In this document: positions 18,286 to 26,389 of the stretch, piece after piece
Numbering within the stretch: position 1 is the first letter of the stretch
Layout of the letters: each line of letters opens with the position of its first letter
Origin: JAVDCA01 sp035293985
GTDB lineage: Bacteria; Pseudomonadota; Alphaproteobacteria; Rhizobiales; Xanthobacteraceae
Assembly (NCBI GenBank): GCA_035293985.1
Contig: DATGLS010000025.1
Location: forward strand, 1 to 64,000
Reading direction: 5' to 3'
Length of the DNA stretch: 64,000 bases
Translations under genes and position numbers: made by a program
Notes under the pieces: generated by a model
Told to the model about the DNA's origin: nothing
Databases searched by the model: none
What the model saw: the letters and a program-made list of their open reading frames with translations, nothing else

Positions 18286-19125
18286 TTACGCCGCGTATTG
18301 CGGAACGGCCTCGCGCAACAGCGCGCGTGTCAATTCCACGCCGTCGCGCGCGACCTCGAATGGCGAGCGCGCCCATAGCTCGGGGTTCGGCGCCTCGTAG
18401 CTCAGATACCCCGTGTAGCCTTTCTGCGCGAGCAGGCTGAACACCTCGCGCCAGCGCACCGTGCCCTTGCCGGGCGCGAGCCGATCGGTCGGGCGGGCGA
18501 CGCCGGTCACCGGCGTGGGCGAGAGGTCGCTATACTGGAAGCAGAAGATGTCCTCGCCCGGCACATCCGCGAAGCTCGCGCCCGGCGCGCCGCTGCGCGC
18601 GAGATGATAGGCGTCGAGCAGCAGGCCGACGTTCGTCTTGCCCGCCGCGCTCACGATCTCGCGCTGGACGCTCATGTTGTTGAGCACCGGGTGCTGCGAG
18701 TTGAACTCGATCGCGAGCTTGAGCCCGAACTCGGCCGCGATGTCGCCGGCGACGCGCAGGTTGGCGATCGCCTCCGGCACCGGGCCGACGAACGGACCGG
18801 GCGCGCTCATCAGCATGCCGCAATCGAGCGCGACGGCGTTCTCGCACGACTCGCGAAACACGCCGAAGATGCGCTTGCTGTCCTCGCCCTTGGCAAAGAG
18901 CCAGCCATACTCGACGCCGAGCACGCCGACCGGAATGCCGCTTTTCTTCACGATATCGAGCACCTGCGCGTTGCTCAGGCCTGCCTCGAAGCAGCGCTTG
19001 AAATCGATGCGGCGCAGCTCGACCGCGTCGTAGCCTGCTTCGCGCGCCGCATCGAGCTGGATCGCGAGCGGCGTCGTGTCGATCGTCCACATGTGCAGGG
19101 CAAGGCGCCCGAACCTATTTGCCAT
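18286..19125 (-). CDS. Sugar phosphate isomerase/epimerase-like TIM-barrel protein
   Basis: A 279-residue AP-endonuclease-2/xylose-isomerase-like TIM-barrel protein. Metal-ligand-type residues appear on successive strands (LAIEFNS, LLLDAYHLARSG, FQYSDLSP, SYEAPN). ATG 19125 was chosen after GAGGAGCGG; the 72-codon upstream extension overlaps a repeat and reads as non-coding. It lies upstream of the kelch and molybdenum hydroxylase genes on the same strand, so a shared catabolic role is plausible. Confidence 0.82.
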   Translation of the reverse strand: MANRFGRLALHMWTIDTTPLAIQLDAAREAGYDAVELRRIDFKRCFEAGLSNAQVLDIVKKSGIPVGVLGVEYGWLFAKGEDSKRIFGVFRESCENAVALDCGMLMSAPGPFVGPVPEAIANLRVAGDIAAEFGLKLAIEFNSQHPVLNNMSVQREIVSAAGKTNVGLLLDAYHLARSGAPGASFADVPGEDIFCFQYSDLSPTPVTGVARPTDRLAPGKGTVRWREVFSLLAQKGYTGYLSYEAPNPELWARSPFEVARDGVELTRALLREAVPQYAA

Positions 19126-19205
19126 CCGCTCCTCACTTGCCCTAATCGTTACGCCGCCTTGTTGCACCACGGCGGGACCTGTGTCGACTCTTGTATCTGC
19201 CCTTG

Positions 19206-19280
19206 TGGCCCGCATGGAGCGAAGCGTAATGCGGGAACAGCGTCCCGGATTGCGGCGCTCCGCGCCTCCATGCAGGCTAC
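19206..19280. repeat. CCCGCATGGAGCG-type intergenic inverted repeat
   Basis: An imperfect inverted repeat of the GTAGCCCGGATGGAGCG family (copies at 34838-34916 and 37647-37735). It contains CCCGCATGGAGCGAAGCG and ends in CTCCATGCAGGCTAC. It lies in the divergent region between the isomerase gene and the LVIVD gene. Confidence 0.7.
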
Positions 19281-19306
19281 GGTCGATCGTTTGGGAGAGG
19301 TTAAAC

Positions 19307-20524
19307 ATGAAAGCTGTGGCATCGCGCAACATCAGCTTCATCAGCCATAGCGACCAGGGCGGTCGCGGCGACGGCGTCCAGGTGATGGTGCATCGCGGCT
19401 ACGCCTATGTGGGCCACGGCTTCAGCAACGGCATCACGGTCATCGATGTGCGTGATGTGAAAAATCCGAAGCCCGTGAATTTCCTGCCGGCGCCGCCCAA
19501 TACCCGCGCACTGCATCTGCAGACGCACGACGATCTGCTCATCTGCGTCAATGCCCCCAGCATGTGGAACATGCAGATCGACCAGAAGGCCTATTTCTCC
19601 GGTTCGCCCGCCGATCTGGTCAAAAACCAGAGCTTCACGTCGGGCCTGCGCGTCTACGATATTTCGCGGCCTGAAACGCCGCGCGAGATCAGCTTCATGC
19701 CGGTTGCGGGCGTCGGTCCGCATCGCATCTGGTACGTCGGCGGCCGCTACGCCTATGTGTCGATTCATTTCGCCGACTTCGCCGACCACGTGCTCGCGAT
19801 CGTCGACATGTCGGACCCGACCAGGCTCGAGGTCGTCGGCAAATGGTGGCTGCCCGGGCTGTGGTCGGGCGGCGGCGAGACGCCGACCTGGCCGAAGGGC
19901 AAGCGCTATGCGCTGCATCACGGGCTCGTCGCCGACGATCTGTTCTATGGCGCATGGCGCGATGGCGGCATGACCATTCTCGATGTCGCGGATCCGACCC
20001 GGCCGCAGCTCGTCTGCCATTGCAACTGGGATCCGCCTTTCGGCGGCGGCACCCATTCGCCCCTGCCGCTGCCCGATCGCAACCTGCTCGTCGTGGCGGA
20101 CGAGAGCAATTTCGCCAATTGCAGTCTCGGCCTGCGTTACATCTGGGTGTTCGACGTGCGCGTGCCGTCGAACCCGATCAGCATCTCGACCATGCCGTTC
20201 CCGAGCGACGCCGATTACTGCGCGAAGGGCGGCAACTTCGGCCCGCATAATCTGTGGGAGAACCGCCCGGGCGGCTTGCAGAGCTCGCGCTATATCTTTT
20301 CAGCATATCACAATGCCGGTGTGCGGGTTTGGGACATCGAGAACGCGTTTCATCCGCGCGAGGTCGCCTATTTCGTGCCGCCCGATCCGGAGCGCATGTT
20401 CGATCCACGACCGAACCGGCCGCAAGTCATTCAGTCGGCCGACTGCTACGTCGATCCGCAGGGCGTGATGTATCTCACCGACTCCAACGCCGGGCTCTAT
20501 ATTCTGCAGTTCGAGGGCGGCTGA
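19307..20524 (+). CDS. LVIVD-repeat beta-propeller protein
   Basis: A 405-residue protein with repeated units of the LVIVD type: YAYVGHGFSNGITVIDVRD, YAYVSIHFADFADHVLAIVDM, then FYGAWRDGGMTILDVAD and a C-terminal GLYILQF. No signal peptide is seen. ATG 19307 has a GGGAGAGG Shine-Dalgarno. The function of this family is not established. It is oriented with the MFS permease that follows and divergent from the isomerase/hydroxylase set. Confidence 0.8.
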   Translation: MKAVASRNISFISHSDQGGRGDGVQVMVHRGYAYVGHGFSNGITVIDVRDVKNPKPVNFLPAPPNTRALHLQTHDDLLICVNAPSMWNMQIDQKAYFSGSPADLVKNQSFTSGLRVYDISRPETPREISFMPVAGVGPHRIWYVGGRYAYVSIHFADFADHVLAIVDMSDPTRLEVVGKWWLPGLWSGGGETPTWPKGKRYALHHGLVADDLFYGAWRDGGMTILDVADPTRPQLVCHCNWDPPFGGGTHSPLPLPDRNLLVVADESNFANCSLGLRYIWVFDVRVPSNPISISTMPFPSDADYCAKGGNFGPHNLWENRPGGLQSSRYIFSAYHNAGVRVWDIENAFHPREVAYFVPPDPERMFDPRPNRPQVIQSADCYVDPQGVMYLTDSNAGLYILQFEGG

Positions 20525-20674
20525 ACGCCGCCTTCCGCCATCCGGAGCTTGTGACTCTTCGTCCCAGCGGGGATTTTTCGCTCGCATCGATTGACAGCCG
20601 CAGGGACGAATCTCAGACTGCCCGCACAAAATCAAGAACCGCGCAGCAGCGGCCAGCCTCGGGGAGGAACCACA

Positions 20675-22009
20675 GTGGCTCAGACAATCGAAGCATTCGT
20701 CGGCAAGTCGCTCGACGACGCGAGAATCTCACCGCTTCACGTCAAGATCATCGCTCTGATCGCGGCGGGATATTTCTTCGACGTCATCGACTACATCGTC
20801 CAAGGCTCGCTCTTTCCGGACATGATCAAGTCCGGCTTCGCGACGCCCGCGGGCGCCGCCGGCATCGTCAGCGCCACGACGCTGGGGATGTTCATCGGCA
20901 CCATCGCCCAGGGCGAGTTCACCGATCGGTTCGGCCGCCGCTTCGTCTATCAGTTCAATCTGCTGGTGTTCGCGATTTTCACGATCATCGGCGCACTGAT
21001 GCCGAACATCACGCTGCTCATCATCTGCCGCTTCATTGCCGGCCTCGGGCTCGGCGCCGAGCAGCCGCTCTGCTTCACCTATGCGGGCGAGTACTCGCCC
21101 AAAGCCATTCGCGGCCGCATCCTGGCGATCATCCACTTCGTCGGCGGCGCCTGCGTGTGGCCGATCTCGACGCTGTTCGTGCTCGCTTTCCGCGACACCA
21201 TTCATTGGCAGGGCGTGTGGATCTGCTTTGGCGTCGGCGCGCTGATCGTCTGGATCCTCCGCTTCACGCTGCCGGAGTCGCCGCGCTATCTCGCGACCCA
21301 CGGCAAGGGCGACCAGGCGATCGAGGTTCTCGGCAAGCTCGGCCTCCCGGGGCCGACCGAGCCGCTGACGACCGATGTGGCGAGCGACACCAAGAGCGAT
21401 CCATTCGCCGTGGTGTTCAGCATGTTTCCGGTGCGGGTGATCGCCGGGATGATCTGCTTTGCGGCATTCTTCGGCGTCGCCATCGGGCTCGGCTCCTGGT
21501 TGCCGAGCATCATGGTCGACAAGGGGTTCACCATCACCAAGTCGCTGACCTATACACTGATCATGAACATGGCGGTGCCGTGCGCGAGCATCTGCATGAT
21601 GTACACGCTCGATGCGTTCGGCCGGAAGAGCACCTCGGTCGTGGCTTTCATCGGCGCCGGCATCATGGCGGTCCTGTTCGCCAAATCAGGTAGCGATACC
21701 ACGTTGCTCATCACCGGCTTCATCATGACCTTCTTCATCCAGGTCGCCGGCAACGCGATGCAGATCTTCGCCTCCGAGGTCTTTCCGACCAATGCGCGCG
21801 CCTCCGGCTTCGGCTGGGCCGCCGGTGTCGGCCGCCTCTGCACCGCCGGCATCGTTCCGGGCATTCTGTGGGTCAAGAACGGCTGGGGGCTCACCACCGT
21901 GTTCGTCACACTGGCGATCGTGCTCGTCATCGCCGCCGTGTCGGTCAACTTCCTCGGCCCGGAAGCGCGGCAGAAAAGCCTCGACGAGATCGCTCCGCCG
22001 ACCGGGTGA
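20675..22009 (+). CDS. MFS permease (sugar porter/aromatic acid transporter-like)
   Basis: A 444-residue 12-helix major facilitator. The loop 2-3 signature DRFGRR follows helix 2, and RFIAGLGLGAEQPL and the EYSPKAIRGR element follow helices 4-5. The overall pattern is that of the metabolite:H+ symporter/sugar porter group. GTG 20675 is preceded by GGGGAGGA at suitable spacing. Its place beside the catabolic set suggests uptake of that pathway's substrate. A strong terminator follows. Confidence 0.88.
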   Translation: MAQTIEAFVGKSLDDARISPLHVKIIALIAAGYFFDVIDYIVQGSLFPDMIKSGFATPAGAAGIVSATTLGMFIGTIAQGEFTDRFGRRFVYQFNLLVFAIFTIIGALMPNITLLIICRFIAGLGLGAEQPLCFTYAGEYSPKAIRGRILAIIHFVGGACVWPISTLFVLAFRDTIHWQGVWICFGVGALIVWILRFTLPESPRYLATHGKGDQAIEVLGKLGLPGPTEPLTTDVASDTKSDPFAVVFSMFPVRVIAGMICFAAFFGVAIGLGSWLPSIMVDKGFTITKSLTYTLIMNMAVPCASICMMYTLDAFGRKSTSVVAFIGAGIMAVLFAKSGSDTTLLITGFIMTFFIQVAGNAMQIFASEVFPTNARASGFGWAAGVGRLCTAGIVPGILWVKNGWGLTTVFVTLAIVLVIAAVSVNFLGPEARQKSLDEIAPPTG

Positions 22010-22035
22010 CCGGGCCGACGATGGCGTTGCAATGC

Positions 22036-22065
22036 GCGGCGCGCTTCGGCGCGCCGCAGCTTTTT
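22036..22065 (+). terminator. Rho-independent terminator after the MFS gene
   Basis: Perfect 9-bp stem GCGGCGCGC/GCGCGCCGC with a TTCG tetraloop, followed within 3 nt by TTTTT. It starts 27 bp after the MFS stop codon. Confidence 0.88.
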
Positions 22066-22217
22066 GTGCGGGCAGGTAACCGAGGCGTTAATGGCCGCCG
22101 AGGCCCGTCTTCGCCCGTCGGGCTACGACGCGGAAGCCTTCGCCCCTCCTTTTCGCTTGAAGCGGATGAGTCTGCCTGGCTGGCTTGCCGAGCCGTAGCG
22201 CCCATAGGGGCGGAGGC

Positions 22218-22293
22218 TGGTGGAGCCGAGGGGGATCGAACCCCTGACCTCCTCATTGCGAACGAGGCGCTCTCCCAGCTGAGCTACGGCCCC
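22218..22293 (-). tRNA. tRNA-Ala (anticodon CGC)
   Basis: A full 76-nt cloverleaf with genome-encoded CCA. The acceptor stem is GGGGCCG/CGGCTCC with one G-T pair. The D arm is GCTCAGCTGGGAGAGC, the anticodon arm CCTCG-TTCGCAA-TGAGG with anticodon CGC, and the T arm contains GGTTCGATCC. It reads the Ala codon GCG, which is common in this GC-rich genome. Confidence 0.97.
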
Positions 22294-22473
22294 TTGCCGC
22301 CGACGGTGCGCGTTGCGCCGAAGGTCCTGGGAAGTGGTGCCATTTAGGGCCGGGGTCCGGGCCTGTCAAGGTTAGCGGCAAATTCGGGGACTTGGCGTGC
22401 CTTGTTTGCCCTGGGGTGAGCCGTTAAATGTCTGCGGCGCCAAGGCACTGGCGAATCGCACGGACGAATCGAC

Positions 22474-22764
22474 ATGAAGCCGCTGCTTGAAGTCCTCCTG
22501 ATGCTGCTAAATATCTATTGGTGGATCGTCATCATTGCGGTCATCGTGTCCTGGCTGATCGCCTTCAACGTCATCAATACGCGCCACCCGGCCGTCAACA
22601 TGATCGTCGACGTGCTCTATCGGCTCACCGAACCGGTGTTTCGGCCCATCCGCAACGTCATGCCCAATTTTGGCGGCCTCGATCTTTCGCCGTTGGTCGT
22701 GCTGCTGATCATCTACGTTATCGAGCGTTCAATCGTGCTGTACGTCTATCCCAACGTCTTCTGA
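22474..22764 (+). CDS. YggT-family membrane protein
   Basis: A 96-residue inner-membrane protein with two hydrophobic helices (WWIVIIAVIVSWLIAF and LSPLVVLLIIYVIERSIVLYV) flanking the conserved YRLTEPVFRPIRNVMPNFGGLD segment. YggT proteins occur beside DUF167 genes in many bacteria, as here (3-bp gap). Links to osmotic stress and division have been reported for the family, but the biochemical function is open. Confidence 0.92.
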   Translation: MKPLLEVLLMLLNIYWWIVIIAVIVSWLIAFNVINTRHPAVNMIVDVLYRLTEPVFRPIRNVMPNFGGLDLSPLVVLLIIYVIERSIVLYVYPNVF

Positions 22765-22767
22765 GCG

Positions 22768-23094
22768 ATGGCAGCGGGCGTTCCCTGGCAGATCGCCGGG
22801 GATGGTGCGGTGCTGATCGTGCGCCTGACGCCGAAGAGCGGGCGCGACGCGATCGACGGTATCGAGCAGATGGCGGACGGCCGTTGCGTGTTGAAAGCGC
22901 GCGTGCGTGCCGTGGCGAGCGAGGGCGAGGCGAACGCCGCGCTGGTGCGCCTGGTCGCGAAGTCGCTCGCGGTTGCGCCGCGAAACGTAAGCCTGATCGC
23001 GGGCGCGACGGCGCGGATCAAGCGGCTCAAGATCGCAGGCTCCGCCGCGGCGCTGGCGCAGAGCCTCGCAACCATCGTCGAGGCGCGAAACTAA
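22768..23094 (+). CDS. DUF167 (YggU-family) protein
   Basis: A 108-residue soluble alpha/beta protein. Conserved features are VRLTPKSGRDAIDG, LKARVRAVASEGEANAALVRLVAKSL and the NVSLIAGATARIKRLKI strand. It starts 3 bp after the YggT gene. Its last codons lie in the first unit of a 13-bp tandem repeat that continues to folD. Function unknown. Confidence 0.9.
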   Translation: MAAGVPWQIAGDGAVLIVRLTPKSGRDAIDGIEQMADGRCVLKARVRAVASEGEANAALVRLVAKSLAVAPRNVSLIAGATARIKRLKIAGSAAALAQSLATIVEARN

Positions 23095-23145
23095 GGCGCA
23101 AGACTGAGGCGCAAGACCGAGGCGCAAGACCGAGGCGCAGGACTC
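23081..23145. repeat. 13-bp tandem repeat, five units, between DUF167 gene and folD
   Basis: Five head-to-tail 13-bp units with consensus AGGCGCAAGACCG, beginning at 23081, 23094, 23107, 23120 and 23133. The first is the most diverged and encodes the end of the DUF167 protein and most of its stop. The last ends exactly before the folD ATG and contains the only Shine-Dalgarno-like word (AGGA). Copy changes would move the spacing between the two genes by 13 bp at a time. Confidence 0.9.
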
Positions 23146-24030
23146 ATGACGGCGGCGATCATCGACGGCAAGGCGATTGCGGCGAACCTGCGTGCGAACG
23201 TCGCCGCGCAGGTCGCGCGCCTCGCGTCCGTGCATGGCGTCGTGCCCGGGATCGCGGTCATTCAGGTGGGGCACAATCCGGCGAGCGAGGTCTACGTGCG
23301 CAGCAAGACCCGCGAGGTCGCCGCGGCCGGGATGCGCTCGTTCGATCATCGCCTGCCGGAAAGCGTCGGCGAGGCGGCGCTGCTGGCGCTGCTGGCGCAG
23401 CTCGACGACGACCCCGCCGTCCACGGCATCCTGGTCCAGCTTCCGCTGCCGGCGCACATCGATGCGCAGAGCGTCATCAACGCGATCGATCCCGCCAAGG
23501 ACGTCGATGGATTCCATCCACTCAACGTCGGCCGGCTGGCGATCGGCATGCCCGTCATGGTGCCGTGCACGCCGATGGGCTGCATGATCCTCGCCAAGAC
23601 GGTTCACCCCTCGCTCGCCGGGCTCGACGCCGTCGTCATCGGCCGCTCCAACGTTGTCGGCCGGCCGCTGCTGCATCTGCTGATCGCCGAAAGCGCGACC
23701 GTCACCATCGCGCATTCGAAGACGCACGATCTGCGGGCGGCCTGCCGCGACAAGGATCTGGTGTTTGCCGCGATCGGGCAGCCCGAACTGCTTCGGGGCG
23801 ACTGGATCAAGCCGGGTGCGACCGTCATCGACATCGGCATCAACCGCGTCGCGACCGCCGACGGCAAGGGCCGGATCGTCGGCGACGTGGCCTTCGACGA
23901 GGTGCGTGCGGTCGCCGGAGCGATCACGCCGGTGCCCGGCGGGGTCGGGCCAATGACGATCGCGTGCCTCCTGGTGAACACGTTGCGGGCGGCCTGCGTG
24001 GCGGCGAGCCTTCCCGCCCCCGAGTTCTGA
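23146..24030 (+). CDS. folD: Bifunctional methylenetetrahydrofolate dehydrogenase/cyclohydrolase FolD
   Basis: A 294-residue cytosolic enzyme that interconverts 5,10-methylene-, methenyl- and 10-formyl-tetrahydrofolate in one-carbon metabolism. The catalytic region YVRSK has Tyr50 and Lys54. GILVQLPLPAH and the NADP-binding VVIGRSNVVGRPL follow, and the C-terminal PVPGGVGPMT motif is intact. The ATG abuts the 13-bp tandem repeat, so its leader is unusual. Confidence 0.96.
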   Translation: MTAAIIDGKAIAANLRANVAAQVARLASVHGVVPGIAVIQVGHNPASEVYVRSKTREVAAAGMRSFDHRLPESVGEAALLALLAQLDDDPAVHGILVQLPLPAHIDAQSVINAIDPAKDVDGFHPLNVGRLAIGMPVMVPCTPMGCMILAKTVHPSLAGLDAVVIGRSNVVGRPLLHLLIAESATVTIAHSKTHDLRAACRDKDLVFAAIGQPELLRGDWIKPGATVIDIGINRVATADGKGRIVGDVAFDEVRAVAGAITPVPGGVGPMTIACLLVNTLRAACVAASLPAPEF

Positions 24031-24098
24031 TCCGAACCGATCGGGCCCGCGGCGCGACCAATGACATTGGATCGCGAGCGCAGCTTCGAGGAGAGGTC

Positions 24099-24722
24099 AT
24101 GAGGGTCACCCGCTTACACGCATTCGTCGCTGCGGCCGCGTTGGCGGTCCTGCTGGCCTCGCCTGCCACGGGCGAAACCATCGAATCGATCACGACGCCG
24201 TTCGACGTCGACAAATGCGTGCACAAGGCCGGACAGGAGCCCGAAGACGAGGGCGAGTGGCGTTGCGTCGGCTATGCCGGCATCCCGATCGTGATGACCG
24301 TCGGCGATGCACGCGCTTACATCAGCTATGGTGCCAGGGCCGAGCGCGAGCCCGCGGCGGCGCAGACGCTTGCGGCGTTGAACGGCGAGGGCAGCAGCAT
24401 CGAGTGGCGGATTGTGCGCGACGGCAGCCGTAAACCGCGCGCCTTCGCGACGATCATGCGCTGGAGCACCGCCGTCCCGGTCGATGACCCGAAGGTCGAG
24501 AACGGAACCTACCGTGGCGAGGTGCTGGTGGTGACGCGGCTCGGACCGGGCGGCGTCTGCCATGTCGGCTATGTGGACGCCAAGCAGAATGCCAAGGCGG
24601 TCGAGCTCGCGCGCGAGATCGCGGATCGGCACGCGCGCACCTTCCGCTGCGGCAAGGACAAGCCGTTCGTGCTCGGCGACAAGGGGCCAGGATTCAGCGG
24701 GCCTTACCGAGCCAATAAGTAG
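24099..24722 (+). CDS. Exported protein of unknown function
   Basis: A 207-residue protein with a cleavable signal (FVAAAALAVLLASPATG, about 9-26). Conserved-looking Cys residues are at CVHKAG, WRCVGYAG, GGVCHVGYV and FRCGKDKP and could form two disulfides. The GAGGAGAG Shine-Dalgarno supports ATG 24099. It resembles small periplasmic proteins found in rhizobia, but no family could be named. It is convergent with the GNAT gene. Confidence 0.72.
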   Translation: MRVTRLHAFVAAAALAVLLASPATGETIESITTPFDVDKCVHKAGQEPEDEGEWRCVGYAGIPIVMTVGDARAYISYGARAEREPAAAQTLAALNGEGSSIEWRIVRDGSRKPRAFATIMRWSTAVPVDDPKVENGTYRGEVLVVTRLGPGGVCHVGYVDAKQNAKAVELAREIADRHARTFRCGKDKPFVLGDKGPGFSGPYRANK

Positions 24723-24734
24723 ATCGCCGGTAGC

Positions 24735-25241
24735 TCAGTCCCAGGCGTAGGCGACCTTGTCGAGCGTCTTGTCGCCGAATCGCTCCGACGATCGCGCCAC
24801 CACCTTGCCGTCGAGCGCCTTATAGAAGGCAACGGCCGGCTCATTGTCGGCGAGCGCCCACACCACCAGGCTCTTCCAGCCGCTCTGCGCGAGGTCGCGC
24901 CGGGCCGCGTTGAACAACCGCCGGCCGAAGCCCAGCCGCTGGAACTCGGGCCGCAGATAGAGCTCGTAGATTTCGCCCTCGAATTTCAGGCTGCGGGCGC
25001 GGTTGCCGCCATAGTTCGCGTATCCTGCGACGGTGTCGCCGAAAGCGAGCAGCGAGATACGGCTGCGGTTGCGGATCGCGCGGTGCCACCAGCCGGCGCC
25101 ACGCTTCGCGATCAGCCGCTCGAGCTCGACCCCCGGGATGATGCCCTGATAAGCGTTGCGCCAAGCCTCGTCGTGCGTATCGGCGATCGATTTCGCATCA
25201 GCCGTCCGCGCACGGCGAATCTCGATGAGGACTGTGCTCAT
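24735..25241 (-). CDS. GNAT-family N-acetyltransferase
   Basis: A 168-residue acyl-CoA-dependent acetyltransferase. The acetyl-CoA loop is RLGFGRRLF (about 112-120), after the beta-4 strand IYELYLRPEFQ. A C-terminal NEPAVAFYKAL motif follows. The N-terminus RRARTADAKSIADTHDEAW is typical of small RimI-like enzymes. The acceptor is unknown. Confidence 0.87.
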   Translation of the reverse strand: MSTVLIEIRRARTADAKSIADTHDEAWRNAYQGIIPGVELERLIAKRGAGWWHRAIRNRSRISLLAFGDTVAGYANYGGNRARSLKFEGEIYELYLRPEFQRLGFGRRLFNAARRDLAQSGWKSLVVWALADNEPAVAFYKALDGKVVARSSERFGDKTLDKVAYAWD

Positions 25242-25361
25242 GCACGGAATAGAGCAATGCGCGAGTCCGGCATCAAGAGGGGCGTTGATCGGGTGGCTCG
25301 GTGTGGATTATTTCGGTACGCCACGGGTGAATCCATTGTCGCGCTTGAGGAATTTGTGCGC

Positions 25362-26282
25362 ATGCGGGCTCGGATGAGCGGCTTTTCGAGCCTCCGCGGC
25401 GGTCTGCGCGCCGGCGTGCTTTTCATTTTCTTGACATGTGTGCCCGCCGTGCCACGCGCCGAGCCGGCGGCCGGGCCGCAAGCCATTGAACTTGGCGCGG
25501 AGCAAGGCGAGCTTCGCGCGCAACCGTGGCTGGTGCCGTCGCCGCAGCCCGGCGTGCTGATGCATACGACCGTGTTTCGCCCGCCCGGTCGCGGCCCATT
25601 CCCGCTCGTCATCGTGAACCACGGCACGACCCAGAACGCCGAGCGGCGCCGCCGGCTGCCCCTGCCTGAGTTTCCAGCACTGACCGGTTGGTTCGTGCGG
25701 CGTGGATACGCGGTCGCGGTTCCGCAGCGCCCCGGTCATGGCGCGACCGGGGGCATCTATCGCGAGGATCAGGGCGGCTGCGATGACGCGAATTTCGCCG
25801 CCGCCGGCCTCGCCGCGGCCGACAGCATCGCGGCGGCGGTCGCCTATTTGCGGGTGCAACCTTTCGTGCGCCGCAGCGGCGTCGTCGTGGTCGGCCAGTC
25901 GGCCGGCGGATGGGCGGCGCTGGCGCTGGCGAGCCGGGCGCCCGCCGGCGTGCGCGCCGCGATCAATTTCGCCGGCGGTCTCGGCGGGCGCTCCTACGAT
26001 CAGCCCGACAACAACTGCGCGCCGGCGCGCCTCATCGCGGCGGCCGGCGAGTTCGGCCGCACGGCGCGCATCCCGACGCTGTGGATTTACACTGAAAACG
26101 ACAGTTATTTCGCGCCCCGCCTGTCCGGCGCCATGGCGGCCGCATTCCGCGCCGTTGGCGGCAAGGCCGACTACGAGCTGCTGCCGGCGTTCGGCCGCGA
26201 CGGCCACTTCATGGCCGAGACACCGGGCTCGGATGCCGTATGGGGACCCGTCGTGGAGAGGTTTCTGCAAGGGCTCAGGTAG
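25362..26282 (+). CDS. Secreted alpha/beta hydrolase (dienelactone-hydrolase-like)
   Basis: A 306-residue exported hydrolase. A signal peptide (about 17-33, GVLFIFLTCVPAVPRAE) precedes the core. The oxyanion strand VIVNHGTT and nucleophile elbow GQSAGG (Ser180) are clear. The acid is probably in YTENDSYF and the base in GRDGHF. ATG 25362 has GAGGA upstream; ATG 25374 or GTG 25356 are alternatives. Its TAG stop is part of the GTAGG start of an intergenic repeat. Confidence 0.8.
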   Translation: MRARMSGFSSLRGGLRAGVLFIFLTCVPAVPRAEPAAGPQAIELGAEQGELRAQPWLVPSPQPGVLMHTTVFRPPGRGPFPLVIVNHGTTQNAERRRRLPLPEFPALTGWFVRRGYAVAVPQRPGHGATGGIYREDQGGCDDANFAAAGLAAADSIAAAVAYLRVQPFVRRSGVVVVGQSAGGWAALALASRAPAGVRAAINFAGGLGGRSYDQPDNNCAPARLIAAAGEFGRTARIPTLWIYTENDSYFAPRLSGAMAAAFRAVGGKADYELLPAFGRDGHFMAETPGSDAVWGPVVERFLQGLR

Positions 26283-26376
26283 GTGGGCAACCACGCCCAG
26301 GTGGCCGCGTGGGCAAACTCGCCCGCTCGCGGTGCCCACGCGGCGACGGCTCGTCAGGCGATTTTGCCCACGCTAC
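26279..26376. repeat. GTAGGTGGGCA-type intergenic inverted repeat
   Basis: A relative of the element at 18197-18274. It starts GTAGGTGGGCAA and ends TTGCCCACGCTAC, with internal GTGGGCA/TGCCCAC words. It supplies the stop codon of the upstream hydrolase gene and fills the convergent gap before typA. Confidence 0.75.
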
Positions 26377-26389
26377 GGACGATACCCGC

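Noticed and set aside
23081..23145. CRISPR-like array
   Set aside because: Units are 13 bp and directly adjacent with no spacers, so this is a simple tandem repeat.
22518..24098. Long plus-strand frame running through YggT, DUF167 and folD
   Set aside because: It is out of frame with three recognisable proteins. Only its end, from ATG 24099, is a credible gene and is annotated separately.
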